Shown: positions 29,811 to 41,754 of the stretch, piece by piece | Position numbering within the stretch: the stretch's first letter is position 1 | Layout: the number at the start of each line of letters is the position of its first letter | From: Torreya grandis | Taxonomy: Eukaryota > Streptophyta > Pinopsida > Cupressales > Taxaceae | Direction of reading: 5' to 3' | Assembly (NCBI GenBank): GCA_037957365.1 | Contig: JARHVA010004089.1 | Location: forward strand, 917,001-981,000 | Length of the DNA: 64,000 bases | Translations under genes and position numbers: made by a program | The notes under the pieces: model-generated | Databases searched by the model: none | Seen by the model: only the letters and a program-made list of their open reading frames with translations | What the model was told of the DNA's origin: nothing

Positions 29811-31130
29811 TACCAGAAGAAGGCTTGGCCCTCTTTAATGATCCATCTGAGTAGTCCATCCCCATGCCAAAACTTGTCCTTAATGAGGCACATCATGAAT
29901 AAATTTGTCAATGGAAGAAAAAAATAATGTTTCATGTTGATGAAGGTGAACAGGTTGATCCATTTGACCCATTAACAAATCATTTAGATGTCCCTACAGT
30001 CTATGGCACTCAAACTCTTCATGATATTGGTCCTGATGCAAACCACCCATACTCAGAACCTCTTCAAACTATCCATCATAATATCAGCATGGAAGAACCA
30101 AAAATAGATACTGTGGGTAACTAATGGTCTGATATAGAGGTTTCAAAAATATTTGAGTTATTAAAAGAGTGTCAAGATGTCTTTCCAAAGAGTTATATGA
30201 GATGAAAGGTGTTCATCTGTCATTAGGCAAAATGCATATCAAACTAGTTGATGGTGCTCAATTAGTCAAGAAATACTCATATAGGATGAATCCAAAACTA
30301 CATGCATAGGTGAAAGAGTAAATTAATAGTATCTTGTACACTGGTGTGATAACCCCAATTAATGAGTCTGAGTGGGTCAATCTCATTGTCATAAGTATAA
30401 ATAAATATAGACGTATTAGAATTTGTGTTGACTATCACATACTTAATGTATCCTGCATTATTGATCTTTTTCCAATAACATTCACAGAATAAATCCTTGG
30501 AGTTTTTGCCAGGTGTGAAATTTACACTTTCATAAATGCATTCTCTAGGTATCACAGGTCCAAATCCCTGAGGGGGATTGACCTAAGACTAATTTTGCTA
30601 CCAAATGGGGATCTTTCACATATACCATCATACCATATGGATTGAAAAATGCACCTATTGTATTCTCTCATATAGTCATTGAGGCCTTTAAAGACTTCAT
30701 CCATAAATTTATTTAGGTTTATTTATAGACAGTTCATGGCCTTGTAAAGGACTATTATTTTAATCTAAGGGATATGCTTGAGTGTTGCCAAGTGCTTCAA
30801 ATTTCAATTAATCTAAATAAATGTCTTTTCACTATACCATTTGGTGTTCTTATGGGTCATATTATCTACAAATATGGACTTCTAGTAGACCTCACTAAGG
30901 TGGTTATTATTCTTTATCTACCAAGGCCCACCTCCCAACGCATATTTTGTGCCTTTCTTGGACATACAAGGTACTATCAAAAATTCATATGAGGCTATGT
31001 AAAGACTGTCGTACACTTAGAGGAAATTTTGAAACACAATGATCATTTTATTTGGACCTACACTTGTCAAGAAGCCTTTGAGGCTTTAAAGGATAAACTC
31101 ATCACTACACCAATTCTATAGTTCCCTAAT
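29811..31130 (+). pseudogene. RT of A2, broken
   Basis: Collinear with the A1 RT. An open stretch at 29927-30124 (EQVDPFDPLTNHLDVPTVYG) is the acidic run-in. Then come KMHIKL (about 30230), GVITPI..SEWVN (about 30341-30380), CEIYTF...SRYH (30517-30556) and a thumb with LGHTRYYQKF (about 30958). In the catalytic box, where A1 has VHLDD plus stop, A2 reads VYL plus stop at about 30718: the six bases for the two aspartates are gone, so catalysis would be lost even without the stops. Confidence 0.82.
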
Positions 31131-31520
31131 TAGATAAAACCATTCCATGTCCATGTTGATGCGTTTGGAATGGCTATCGGTGTGATCCTTGCATAACCTG
31201 GTGAAGGTTACCTTGATCACCCCATATATTTTACCAGTAGAAAGCTTACTCTGGCTAAGAGGAATTACACCATAATAGAGTATGAAGCACTTTCCATGGT
31301 TTATGATTTACAAAAAATTTGATAGTACTTGTTACAAACTCCTTTTGTGTTCTATATAGACCATGAAGCTTTAAAATATCTAGTTAATAAACCTATCTTA
31401 CATGATCACATCTATCGCTAGATTGTATTGTTCCAAGAATTCCAATTCTCTGTCATGGTCAAACCAGGAAAGACTTATTATGGTCCTAACCATCTCTCTT
31501 AAATTGATTTCAAAAGAACT
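31131..31520 (+). pseudogene. RNase H of A2, broken
   Basis: FHVHVDAFGMAIGVIL (about 31144-31190) with the first acidic residue, then an E-containing AL.MVYDL helix (about 31286-31315) and KPGKTYYGPNHLS (about 31463-31500), matching A1. A TAA follows the LS where A1 continues RI. Confidence 0.8.
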
Positions 31521-31639
31521 AATACACACCATTAAGGATGACCTACTTGATTTATAGTTATTTCATGTTTCACATGTGCCTTAGGAGTTAGAAGATATCA
31601 TAGCTTTCTTAACTACTAGTGTAATGCTAGATTCTTTGA

Positions 31640-32838
31640 GTCCACATTTTAAAAAGTAACTAGCCATCTATGTCACACCATTCCACCTCATTGGAGGAGA
31701 CCTCTACAAGCTTGGACGAGATGAAATACTTTATTAGTGTGTCATTAAACATGAGTATCTCGAATTACTTTATGAGGTTCATGAAGGCATTATTGGCAGA
31801 CACTATGTTGGTGAGGCTACTACGTGCAAAGTACTATTAGTCAAACTATGGTAGCTTACCCTTTTTCAAGATGCCAAACTACATGTTAAGCAGTGTGATA
31901 TTTACCAGTGTATGGGGAAAACAAAATGTTGGGATGCCATGCCTTTACATCCTATTTCTTCAAAAGAACCATTTGATAAATGGGCCATTGATTTTTTCAG
32001 CCCCATCAACCTATCAAGATGATGTATAAGTTCCTACTATATCATAACAACCACTGATCATCTCATGTGTTGGGATGAGGTCATGCCGACAAGGGATTAT
32101 ACTATTGTAACTACCGCATGCTTCATATGGGAACATGTCATAACCTATTTCGGTTGTCTATTAATTTTTATTAGTGATCATGATACACATTTCCTTAATG
32201 AGACTATATGTGTCTTACTCACCGAGTTCATGATTGCCCACCACAAGACAACACCATATTATCCCTAAGCCAATGACATTGCTGAGGCATTCAACAAAAT
32301 ATTAGGAACAACACTTACAAAGATTTATAATATTGGCCACACCAACTAGGATGATTAGGTGTTTCCAGTACTTTGGGCTTACTGAACAACTTATAAGTGC
32401 CTCAACAAGAGTACACCCTTCAATCTAGTGTTCAGAGTAGAAGCAGTTCTTCTAGTTAAATTCTTGGTACCATCTCTTTGTATTGTGTGTGTTGGATAAT
32501 TAGATGAGGATTCATCATTGAAAGCATCTTTGGATGCTTTATTGTCGTTGGATGAATATCATTTCCTTACTCATTGGAGTTAATATGTGGAGAAACTCAA
32601 ACAAAAGGCATGATATGATGGCCACCTTAAGCACAAGACATTTACCCCCAGAATGAAAGTTTTGCTCTATGACTCTAATTTAGTGCTCCACTTTGGGAAG
32701 CTCTATGTTCATTGGGATGGTCCTTTTATTGTTCATAGCATTTTCCCTATCGATGCTTATTATTTACAAAGATTGGATGGCCAATTTCTTCTTGGGCACT
32801 ACACTGGTATCTGGCTTAGGCCATATTTATCTATTTAA
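31640..32838 (+). pseudogene. Integrase of A2, broken but with all catalytic residues readable
   Basis: The zinc-binding region includes QCDI.QC (about 31890-31915). The core shows KWAIDFFSPIN (first Asp, about 31978-32010), SDHDTHFLNE (second Asp, about 32173-32200) and NDIAEAFNKILG (Glu, about 32269-32305), each substituted or partly so in A1. The C-terminal frame 32653-32838 is open: MKVLLYDSN, HWDGPFIVHSI, LQRLDGQF, ending in TAA, which sets the family's pol end. Stops upstream (e.g. after YYP) inactivate it. Confidence 0.83.
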
Positions 32839-33689
32839 ATTTTAGTTTCATTTATCTCAATAAGGTGTATACCATTAGTTTAGGATTTCTTATTTTCAAT
32901 AACAACACCACCTTAGTCATGCACAACTATCTTTTACTTTATGCTCTTTTTGTAACTTTGTACTTATTATTTTGTGGATGACCATGAAACACATTTAGTG
33001 TGGGGTAAGAGGTGTTACATGTATTGAGAAAAGGTCCATGTGTTGGGTATGATAAAGATGTGTGCACAATTTAAAAATCTCTAGGATAAATATTCCCACT
33101 AATGGTATGAATATTTGAAGGGTCTAGCAGTTGTCATGCACTCTAAAGAAAAGTGTAAGACATGATGTGTCATGAATATAAAGGGAGAAGTGGCTGTGAT
33201 AAGCATGCCAACATCATGTCATGATGATACCATTAAAAGCATTTATGATGAGAAGTGATAGTCAAAGAAAGGATACCATAAAAACACATTGATTTTAATA
33301 AGTGATGGTCGAAGAGAGGGGGTAATAAATGCAAGTTCCTCCCTTGAGCCTATAAACAAAATTTAAGGGCTCATTTTAAACTTTAACTTTGCTTTCATTT
33401 GAGTTTTTACAGATTCAAAGAGCGAATTGAGTCCAGACAATTCCTAGAACAAGTGTAGAGCATCAAATTCCCATTTTTTGGCTATTAAGAAGGATATTGA
33501 TTGAGTAATCAAGTGGAAATTAACTAACCTTGAAGCATGAAGAAGAAAAATGGTAGTTACAGTTTGTAGAGGTAGGTGTCTGCCAAAAATGGCATTGAAA
33601 CAGGAAAGCCAATTCACTTTTACTATAAACATGTATTCATTTAGGAATGTTAGATGGTTGTGCCTCAAACTTCAAGCTCCATGAAGGTT
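32839..33689 (+). other. Spacer between pol and third ORF of A2
   Basis: Collinear with A1 7701-8601. Contains TTTCAATAA, an AGTGTGGGGTAA block at 32997, and the conserved TATA block near 33351. No coding frame. Confidence 0.6.
33351..33358 (+). promoter_or_regulatory. Candidate internal TATA box upstream of third ORF (A2)
   Basis: TATAAACA after CCCTTGAGCC, aligned with TATAAAAG of A1. Forty to sixty bases further, GAGTTTTTACAG (33400-33411) aligns with CAATTACAG in A1 and resembles a 3' splice acceptor, an alternative way to express the ORF. Confidence 0.4.
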
Positions 33690-36600
33690 GATGTAGTCTA
33701 AGAAGAAGGCCTAACAAAGTGATCCATTTCTAACCATTTTAGAGGAGGAATAAGCATGTGTTGGGGGGAACCGATATTGATCATAGAGAAAACACCTAAG
33801 GAATAGAGGGAGCACGCAGAAGGTGAAGGATCTGGAATGGTGTGATAGATAAAGAAAAAGGCACAAATACCTTCACCTCCACCATTGATGATAGAAGCGA
33901 TGCAAAACCTAGAAATGGTGTTATGCATAGAAATTGGGTATCAAAAGTACCCTCATGTACCATTTTTTACTATAACCACTACCAACTAGGAAATGAGGTT
34001 GAGCTACAGAATGACTACTGAGTTGAGTGCCACAACACCAAGAGTAAATTGGTGTATGACTTAAAAAAATTTAATTCCTTGGACTCTGTACAGCTTTTTC
34101 AGTTGTTTAACCTTCCATATTTTGGAAAACTGATGGAAGCAATAAATTTTTTGCTTTCACGCATCCATGAGGACTATATTTATTTTATCAAGCACCACAT
34201 AAAGATTATACCTAAAAGAATAAGTAAAGTATTAGGGTTACAATGCTCTAATGTAAACATTAAATTTGACTTAAAAGACTTAGAGGAGATAGAGAAGAAT
34301 GTAATGGAACTGGAGTGCCAAAAGCAGGGCCATGTCATGCACATTAATAAAGTATAAGATCCTACCCTCTGAGTATTAGTGTGTGTAATTGTGACTAATA
34401 TTGGTGGAATTGATCGATGGAAAGTGGTGGACATGACTCACCTATACATTGCCAACCAAGAAACCAAGGGGTTAAAATATAATTGGATAATGTATTTTGC
34501 CAACAAAATCATACTGGATGCAGAGAGGACCTATCAAATATCGGGCCATAGGTTCCCATGTGGGGTATTTCTTTTATTGATGGTATATTCAATGAAATTA
34601 GTGTACCTAATTACACGTATGGTGATTTGAAGTGGGCATACCCACTAGAGCATAAGTTCCCCATAAAGCACTACAAGGTGTTCACATGCCCCAGTTATAT
34701 CATTCTAACATTCAAAATCAAGATGAAGTCATGGCATGATGGTATGAAGGAGGCCTTTATAAATGAATGGCACATTTCTAAGGACTTTCCCATCTAGGTT
34801 GGTGAGCAATCCTAATTTTTTATGAAATAATGTTTTTCTCTAGCTCGTATCAAAATGGCCCCCTCTGGAGAACGTTCAACTTGGTTGAAGTTACCCTATG
34901 CCTTCATAATGCAGTACTTAGTCAATTTGATGAATTATATATATGATGCACAACCCCTCACCTTTGAAGATGATCGAATTGAATTAGATATTCATACAAT
35001 CTGAAAGATGTATGATTACCCTAGCAAGAAGACATACAAGGAAAATCATGAGAATGAGACAACTAACATCAAGGTTAAGTAGACCATGGTTAAAGAACCT
35101 ATTCATAATTTATTTTATAACCTACGATCCAAAAATAAATCTTCAAGAGGCATGGAGCATGTAAGAGAAAAGTTTCCACCTATACCACCACTTGATAAAA
35201 AGAATCAAGCTAGATATGATGCCAGCACAAGTTCACAGGCAAAACCACCAAAATGGTAAAGGACTACATAGACACCACCACCAAGGGTCTCCCCACTAAG
35301 GGCCTCCCCACTAAGGGATTTTCCACCAAGGGCATCACTATTGAGGGCTTATCCTAAACAAAATTCACCAAAAATACAACTTAAGGGTTTAGTGCCATTA
35401 TCCCCAACTAATCTATTAAAGGAAGAGTATGTAGGTCACATGGAAGAACTAGAGGAATCTGACTTAAAAAAGACACCTTCCTTAATGTAAGACAAGGAGA
35501 CCATCCTTGATGAGGTGCAATTGAACATTGAAGATCCACTTGGTGAAGAGAGGGATGGTTTTGACATATAACAAATGAGTGGCATGGACATCGACAACAC
35601 CTCTTTGGCCCTAGATATGAATATCTAGATCCTTGATCAAGATCCCCTCAAAGGGAAGAAGCCAATTAACTCTAAAGTTCAACCACAAATTTGCACTCTC
35701 AATACCAAATAGGCATTTCAAATAGGATGTTATATTTTTGGTCCCATTTCCATCCTCAAAATACAACTATTGATACTAGGTGTCAGGTGTCCTTTTTCTT
35801 GGACATGTACAATGAAGAAGACCATTTTAAAATTCCTCTAGATAGCCTAATTTTATATTCTCAAGCAATGGCATTGCCCACTCCAGTTTGGGTTGGTCCC
35901 CAACAGATATCTCTCCTGCAAGATAGTGCCACATTTTTGAAAATGGCCTTTGAAGTCATGTGATAGAATATACTCTCAAACTCTGATGCACATGAAGTAG
36001 AGAAGAAACATGGCTAGGTGGTGGCAATGTATAACATGGAAGTTGTTTCTCAGAAGGTGCTTGAAGTGGAAGTGGCCATGATAAAGCAACAAAGAAAAAA
36101 ATCCAAAATAGCCAAGGTAAAAACTTTAAATTTATTAAAACTATTTTGGGCCAAGAATCGGCATTGGTAGATGGGGTCCCTTTGGAGGGAGAAGCCATTG
36201 ATAAGTTGGCAACCCTTGTAAATATCATATTAAAGTGGTGTAAAGAACAACCCACACCTAGGAATGAAGCATTATGGGTGGCTGAGTAATTTATAGAAGC
36301 AGTCAAAATCTATAAATGTGCCCTTGAAAGAGTTGGGGAAGTAATCCCCATCTTGGATAGGATTTTTGAGAAACTGGAATGGCCCAATAAAAATTTGGAG
36401 TCCCAATTCAAGGTAAAAGAGTCTCAATAAAAATAATTTACGTATGTCACCCTTTTAATAAAATACCACACCCATCATACTAAGGTATTTAAGGATGTGA
36501 AGACTATGGAGAAAATAATAAATACACATCGACAATAAATAAAATCTAATTTTGTAGCTCTCTGAGGATAGATTGTACATGAAGTTACTTCACTTGAAGA

Positions 36601-36830
36601 GGTCCAAAAGGATACTACTACATCCCTTGAAAAAATATTTAATAAGGTAAATGAGTATGCCAATCAACTCAAGGAGATGAAAAATTTGAAGGCGATGATC
36701 GAGGAAATAACGTCCAAGTTGCTTGACACTTTGTCACATTGGGATGGTGTCAAAAATTAGATTGAATAAATTGGGCCTAAATTTTTGGTAGAGGTCGAGA
36801 CCAATACTTAGTCTAGGATGGACTAAGATT
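33690..36830 (+). pseudogene. Third ORF of family A, after integrase (A2)
   Basis: Better preserved than in A1. One frame runs from about 33940 to 34560: KLVYDLKKFN, LFQLFNLPYFGKLM, RIHEDYIYF, then IGGIDRWKVVDMTHLYIA and YNWIMYFANKIILDAER. After a frameshift near 34560 it continues SVPNYTYGDLKWAYP, KMKSWHDGMKEAF, TWLKLPYAF (about 34880), a Pro/Arg-rich repeat PPRVSPLRASPLRDFPPR (about 35275-35330), an acidic part, then a frame at 35691-35963 with FFLDMYNEEDHFKIPLD, and a helical, heptad-like C-terminus to 36830. Length would be roughly 1,000 residues. I know no family for it. Possible roles such as structural protein or silencing antagonist are speculation. Confidence 0.65.
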
Positions 36831-36831
36831 G

Positions 36832-36844
36832 TAGTGTGGGGTGA
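36832..36844 (+). promoter_or_regulatory. Polypurine tract of A2
   Basis: AGTGTGGGGTGA before TGTTGG, identical to A1. Confidence 0.75.
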
Positions 36845-37838
36845 TGTTGGACCCCAAATTTTGACTAAGTATTTTGGCTTTTCGGCATGAAACCAACATG
36901 ATGCAAGAGGAGCATTGCACAAGAAGACCATGGCACAGAACCAACACAGTGTAAAAGGACAATGATATGGAATATAATAACATGAGAAGACCCGGTCAAA
37001 GACAAAATATAACTATGGAGAACCTGAGAGCATAGGATTTGGTGCAATAGTGAAAGACTTGGGGAGCACAAGGGAAGTGGGAAATAGCTGAGGAGTGATT
37101 ATCAAGGACAAACTAAACTTTAATCATCACATAAGTTTTGCACCAGCCCAAACAAAGGAGGAGATTTGACAAAAAAGATCTAACATCAAACAAGAATATA
37201 GGGGGTGCAAAGGATTAGGTCCTTAGGAGAAAATAAGTGAACGACTACCATGACTCTTAGTCTACTAGAGATCGTTGGTCAGTTACCTAATTGTCATTAA
37301 TAATGTAAATACTTGGTCAGGGAAAAATAAGTATAAATACCCCTATGTAAAGATTTGTAAGGTGAATGAACATTGGTATTATGTAACAAATCCTTATGAT
37401 AATAGCAAAATTATGGAAGTTACAATTAGTTCTTGTGCTATGTTTAAGTGATTAATAGTTAAAACATTGACAATGGGTTTTCATTGAGTAATATGTGGCT
37501 CATAATAGACTATATAATATACACCATATGAGCTTGCATAATCAACACTTTAAACCTCATGGCATTTATCTTCATGTTCTTATTTGTTTGCATTAATGAT
37601 ACAAGGTCCATAGTTGTGTATTTCCTTTTTTATGTAATCATTAATTACATATATGAACAACCTCAAGTATATGACAAGTGTGTTACCATGCAACATAACC
37701 CACAGGAACCATTTTCTTGTTGTATACCTTGGGTGAGCACGCAAGAAGCTTAATCTTGCATGAAAAGCTAGTGCATAAGCTTGTTAGGACTAAACATTTT
37801 AGTGCCTTAAGGAAAATGTGATAGAAAACTACCCAATA
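36845..37838 (+). repeat. 3' LTR of A2 (994 bp)
   Basis: Begins TGTTGGACCCC and ends ACCCAATA, where A1 has CCCAACA, so the terminal CA has become TA. A TATAAATA box is at 37332-37339. Full-length alignment with 11830-12837. Confidence 0.87.
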
Positions 37839-38344
37839 AGTTGCCTTGATCTATGCTAGGTGAGGAATGAATGAGGGTTGATCTTATATTTATACCAATC
37901 CTCCTGGAGAAATATATAGGTTTTAAAAACTTAGGCCAACTATTAGGATATGTTTTATTTTCAAATTAGATGACTTTAGGTCACTGGACACCTGCGTCAA
38001 GAGTGGGACACTAACATCGATGCATGGGTCTAGGACTGACGCTTGTGTCTTGGTAGTTAGAAAATAAGCACATGCTCAAAACTTGTAGGGGCATGAGATA
38101 ACCATATTTTAAGCATTTTGGGTAAGATATAAGTTTTGGGTCATCAACATAAGACTAGTTGAACTAAGAGATAGGCCAAGGGGCATAAGATAAAATAATG
38201 CAAGACTTCTGAAAGTTGGAAAGGTCCAAAACTGAGAGGAACAACCAAGATTTTAGTTTGCCAAGTGTATAAGATTGAAGAGCTATATAATTCATAAATA
38301 TCATCTACATAAAGAAATAATTTAATTTGAAACATAATATTAGT
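37839..38344. other. Flanking DNA between A2 and the LINE
   Basis: About 500 bases in which I see no gene, repeat or motif. It may be 5' parts of the LINE decayed past recognition. Confidence 0.5.
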
Positions 38345-40569
38345 CAACATCACCTATCTCTTAAGGATCATCCCCATGGCATCTCCCTACAAGCTGTTAT
38401 TACCAATACTAAAACTGATTTAAGAAAATTTGAGGTTTATAAGGGATAAGGTGTTAAAATAAGGGCTTATCCTTTTTAGATTAAACATGGTGACCATGGC
38501 TCTAAATACTTGTTCAAATACTTGTAATATAAACAACACCATGAACACATCTCAACCATATTACTGAGGAAGGATTGGAGACATCATCACCTAATGATAT
38601 TAAGGGAGTTTTCTTCCAATATTATAGTAAACACTTTTAATAATGACACTAACTTGAGGAGTATGAATGTTTTCTAGAATAATTGTTACATGAATGTATT
38701 CCTCAAAAGGTGGATCAGGCTAATAATTGCCTTCTTGAGAAACATTTGACTGTAACAGATCTTGAAACAACTCTTTGGGCAATGAAGACTGAGAAGGCCC
38801 CTGGCTTGGACCATCTCATAGTTGATTTCTTCCAAGCTTTGTGGCCCAAACTCACAATTATTTAATGTTTTTATGAATGTGGTGGCTAATGGATCTTTGG
38901 GGGTTGTTAGTAACCATGTCCTAATTAAATTAATTCCTAAAGCGGGAAACATGAATAGGATATGTGGTTGGCTTCCCATTACTCTTCTTAATGTATCCTA
39001 AAAAAATATTATAAATGTTATTTCTATGAAACTAAAACTTATCACTTAGGATATTTTCCACCTTGCACAATCTAGATTCTTAAAACATAGATACATTATG
39101 GATAATATTATCTATGCATCAAAAACCACTCTATGGGCTGAAGATTTTGATCAAGATGCATTATTAGAAAAAAATGATTTTGGAAAAACATATGATCAAA
39201 TTTGTTGGTGATTTATTTTCAATATGTTTGAGTGGCTAGGATTTGGTTCTTGTTTCATACATCACATCCAAATGCCCTTCACTAAAGCACATGCCTAGGT
39301 CATGATCAATGATAGCCTCACAACATCCTTTGACATATAATGCTCCATTCATCAAGGTTATCTACTCACCCTTTTTCTGTATGTTCTAGTTGTTGATGCC
39401 CTTGGTTATATACTCCAATGGGATCATCAACAAGGAGATTTGAAAGTAATCACTATCACACATGGTTTTTATACTCTTAACTCCCATTTCATTGATGATT
39501 CTCTCATCTTTATGCCTAATATTTTAGCCACAAAATGGAATTCATCTTCATAAAAAATGATCCAAATTTGGATTGGATCCACTTAGCTTGGAACATCATC
39601 CCCCATGGGAATATTACCCTTTGCCTAGGTATTTTGTTTGGTATTGACCTTTCCCCTTGAGACATGTGGGATTGGGTGCTCAATAAAATTCAAAAAAAGG
39701 TGGAAAATCGGTCTTGAAAATTTTTGTCCCTACTAGGCAAGTTGATTTTTATCAATCAATTTTTTTCGCCAACCATGCATACTACTCATCTTACTGGTTT
39801 CCTTCAAAATCAACTTATGGAAAACTTATACAACTGGTCTACAATTTCCTTTAGAGTAGTGACTCTAGTAAGAAAGGTATGGTAGCCATTTCATGGAAGC
39901 TTTTTACTCAACCTAAATCTACGAGTGGGTTTGGAATCATTAATCCACTATATAAGGAAAATGTCTTGTTGCTAAATAGATTGTAAGAGCTACCCAAGGT
40001 ACCAAGCCTTGAAATATCCTTATTAGGGAATGAGTTTAACTTGCATCTCATAAAAGCTCTTAGATCTCCATTCCTCATGAAAATAAAATCCTAAATGCAT
40101 CTTTTTATATATTTATAACTCTCTTCCTCTCAGACATAATTAGGTAGCTTGGCAGGAAATAGCCCCTCTTCTCCAATGGCACCATCAATCCCTTCCACAT
40201 GGACTGAGTATCCTTAATTCCAATCTTTGGCAAAACTAGGGTATTCAATCTAAATATCTTCCCCTCACTGTCCAACAAGAATTTAGTGCCAAATCATCTA
40301 TAAAAAAGGCATTAATATAGTTAAGGATAATTGGGATAAAGACATCAATAATTAGCTTCCTTGGACCCTATTGTGTCATATGGTTGGTTTGTCTGTAAAA
40401 CTTAATCAGGGCCATGTTTTTCTTATACAAGTGATCCCATATAAAGTCCTCTTTATAATTTTCTATCAATCCTACACCCCCTTGGAAAGATTGGCCAAGG
40501 GACCATTACTACAATGATGCCAAGGTTTTTAGATCATCTCATTTAGCCCCCATTCCCACTAGAAGATTT
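38345..40569 (+). pseudogene. LINE (L1-like) reverse transcriptase remnant
   Basis: A non-LTR retrotransposon RT, 5'-truncated. The linker to the endonuclease reads IKHGDHGSKYLFKY (about 38480-38520). Then comes the classic APG box, MKTEKAPGLDHLIVDFFQALW (38783-38845), SNHVLIKLIPKAGN (about 38912-38952), a KAYDQ/W-type motif as KTYDQICW (about 39187-39210), HQGY..TLFLYVLVVDALG (about 39353-39410), FIDD at about 39490 where FADD is usual, and a thumb with LSLLGKLIFINQ (about 39722-39758). Frameshifts and stops are frequent. It is cut on the right by the LTR of Tat copy D at 40570. Confidence 0.82.
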
Positions 40570-41751
40570 TGCAAACTAGGAATTTGACTCAAGAGAGGAT
40601 GGTTAGTATTGCGTTAGTGAATAAATCAAATTGATTCAAAAACACACTAGCATAACATCTCTGGGCCTAGTTACTAGGGGGAGCTTAGTTAACAAAACAT
40701 GAATAGAAAATACAACTAAAATGCAAAAGAAACCTTATTTTACCTTCCTCAAATGCTCCAAAGTGTTTGTTGTAGTGGCTTGCTCGGTTTGTGCTCATGA
40801 AGTTTGCATCAATGGAAGCTTGACTACCTCCATCTCTCCTTGCCACCTTGTGTGGCTTTGGCTCAATATTTTGGCATTATAACACTAAGATGCAATGATT
40901 TTTTAATGCATTTGGGCATTATAAGTTTGGCATATGAGGGCTTAAAATTATGGCTTTGAGGCTTCCTATTTATAGACTTTTGGAATGGTTTGAGGATCAA
41001 CCATGACCATCCATCTCAAGATTGAGATGTGTGGCCATCGATAAATCTAAATATTAAATTCATTCTAAAAATATCCCCATTAATATTTGGGATAGAGGGG
41101 CATTGAATAGGCATGGAAGGGCTTTGATGAGGCATGGGAGGCATGAAACTTGATATTTTTGGCATTTATGGCCTAGGGATGTCTTCTCAAGAAATGAGGT
41201 CACCTAATGATGCAGATATTCAATATTCATTTCCAAAATAAATTATTCAACAAGCTCCATGGAATTCTTAATTAGGCTCTAATTTGGCTTAATTAACTCT
41301 TAAGTATGATTAAGCACTTTGATGCAAACCTTGGCTCTTTGTGCACAAATTACTCAAATTAGTCAGAATGTCTTGTTATTGGCCCAAAATTTAATTAAAT
41401 TAGAATTAGGATGTGATGTCAGATGTATGGGATATGTTATCCCATTTAGGATGATGTCAACACTAACTAACAAAGTCACATGGATCATGCAAGAGATTTC
41501 ATAGAAAAGAGCAATCCAGGGCACCTAGCTACAAATTTGGCATTTTGACTCAAAATGATCTGATTAAAGTTAGCTAGCCCATAAATTACATTGCCCTATT
41601 TAATGATTTCCTGGCCAAAATCAACACTTGAATATATCAATTTCAACTCATTTAATGTGTTTTAGTGTTTTTAATCTAAATTATGCATTTTGGTAGAAAT
41701 TGATCAAAACCCTGATTAAAGGTTATTGATGGCCAATTTTAGGTGTCTTCA
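40570..41751 (-). repeat. 3' LTR of Tat copy D (about 1182 bp)
   Basis: Reverse complement of the Tat LTR: begins (minus strand) TGAAGACACCTAAAA at 41751 and includes GAGTCAAATTCCTA near its end. Matches 57808-58989 and 41755-44118. Its internal domain resumes at 58990 because copy C was inserted at this junction. The outer limit is set by a TGCA-type end and is approximate. Confidence 0.82.
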
Positions 41752-41754
41752 GTT
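41750..41754. repeat. Target-site duplication CAGTT, left copy
   Basis: CAGTT before the start TGTAGACACC of copy C; identical to 58990-58994. It covers the last two bases of D's LTR and the first three of D's internal domain. Confidence 0.85.

Noticed and set aside
37839..38344. Host exon or promoter between A2 and the LINE
   Set aside because: No open frame, splice pattern or promoter elements that stand out.
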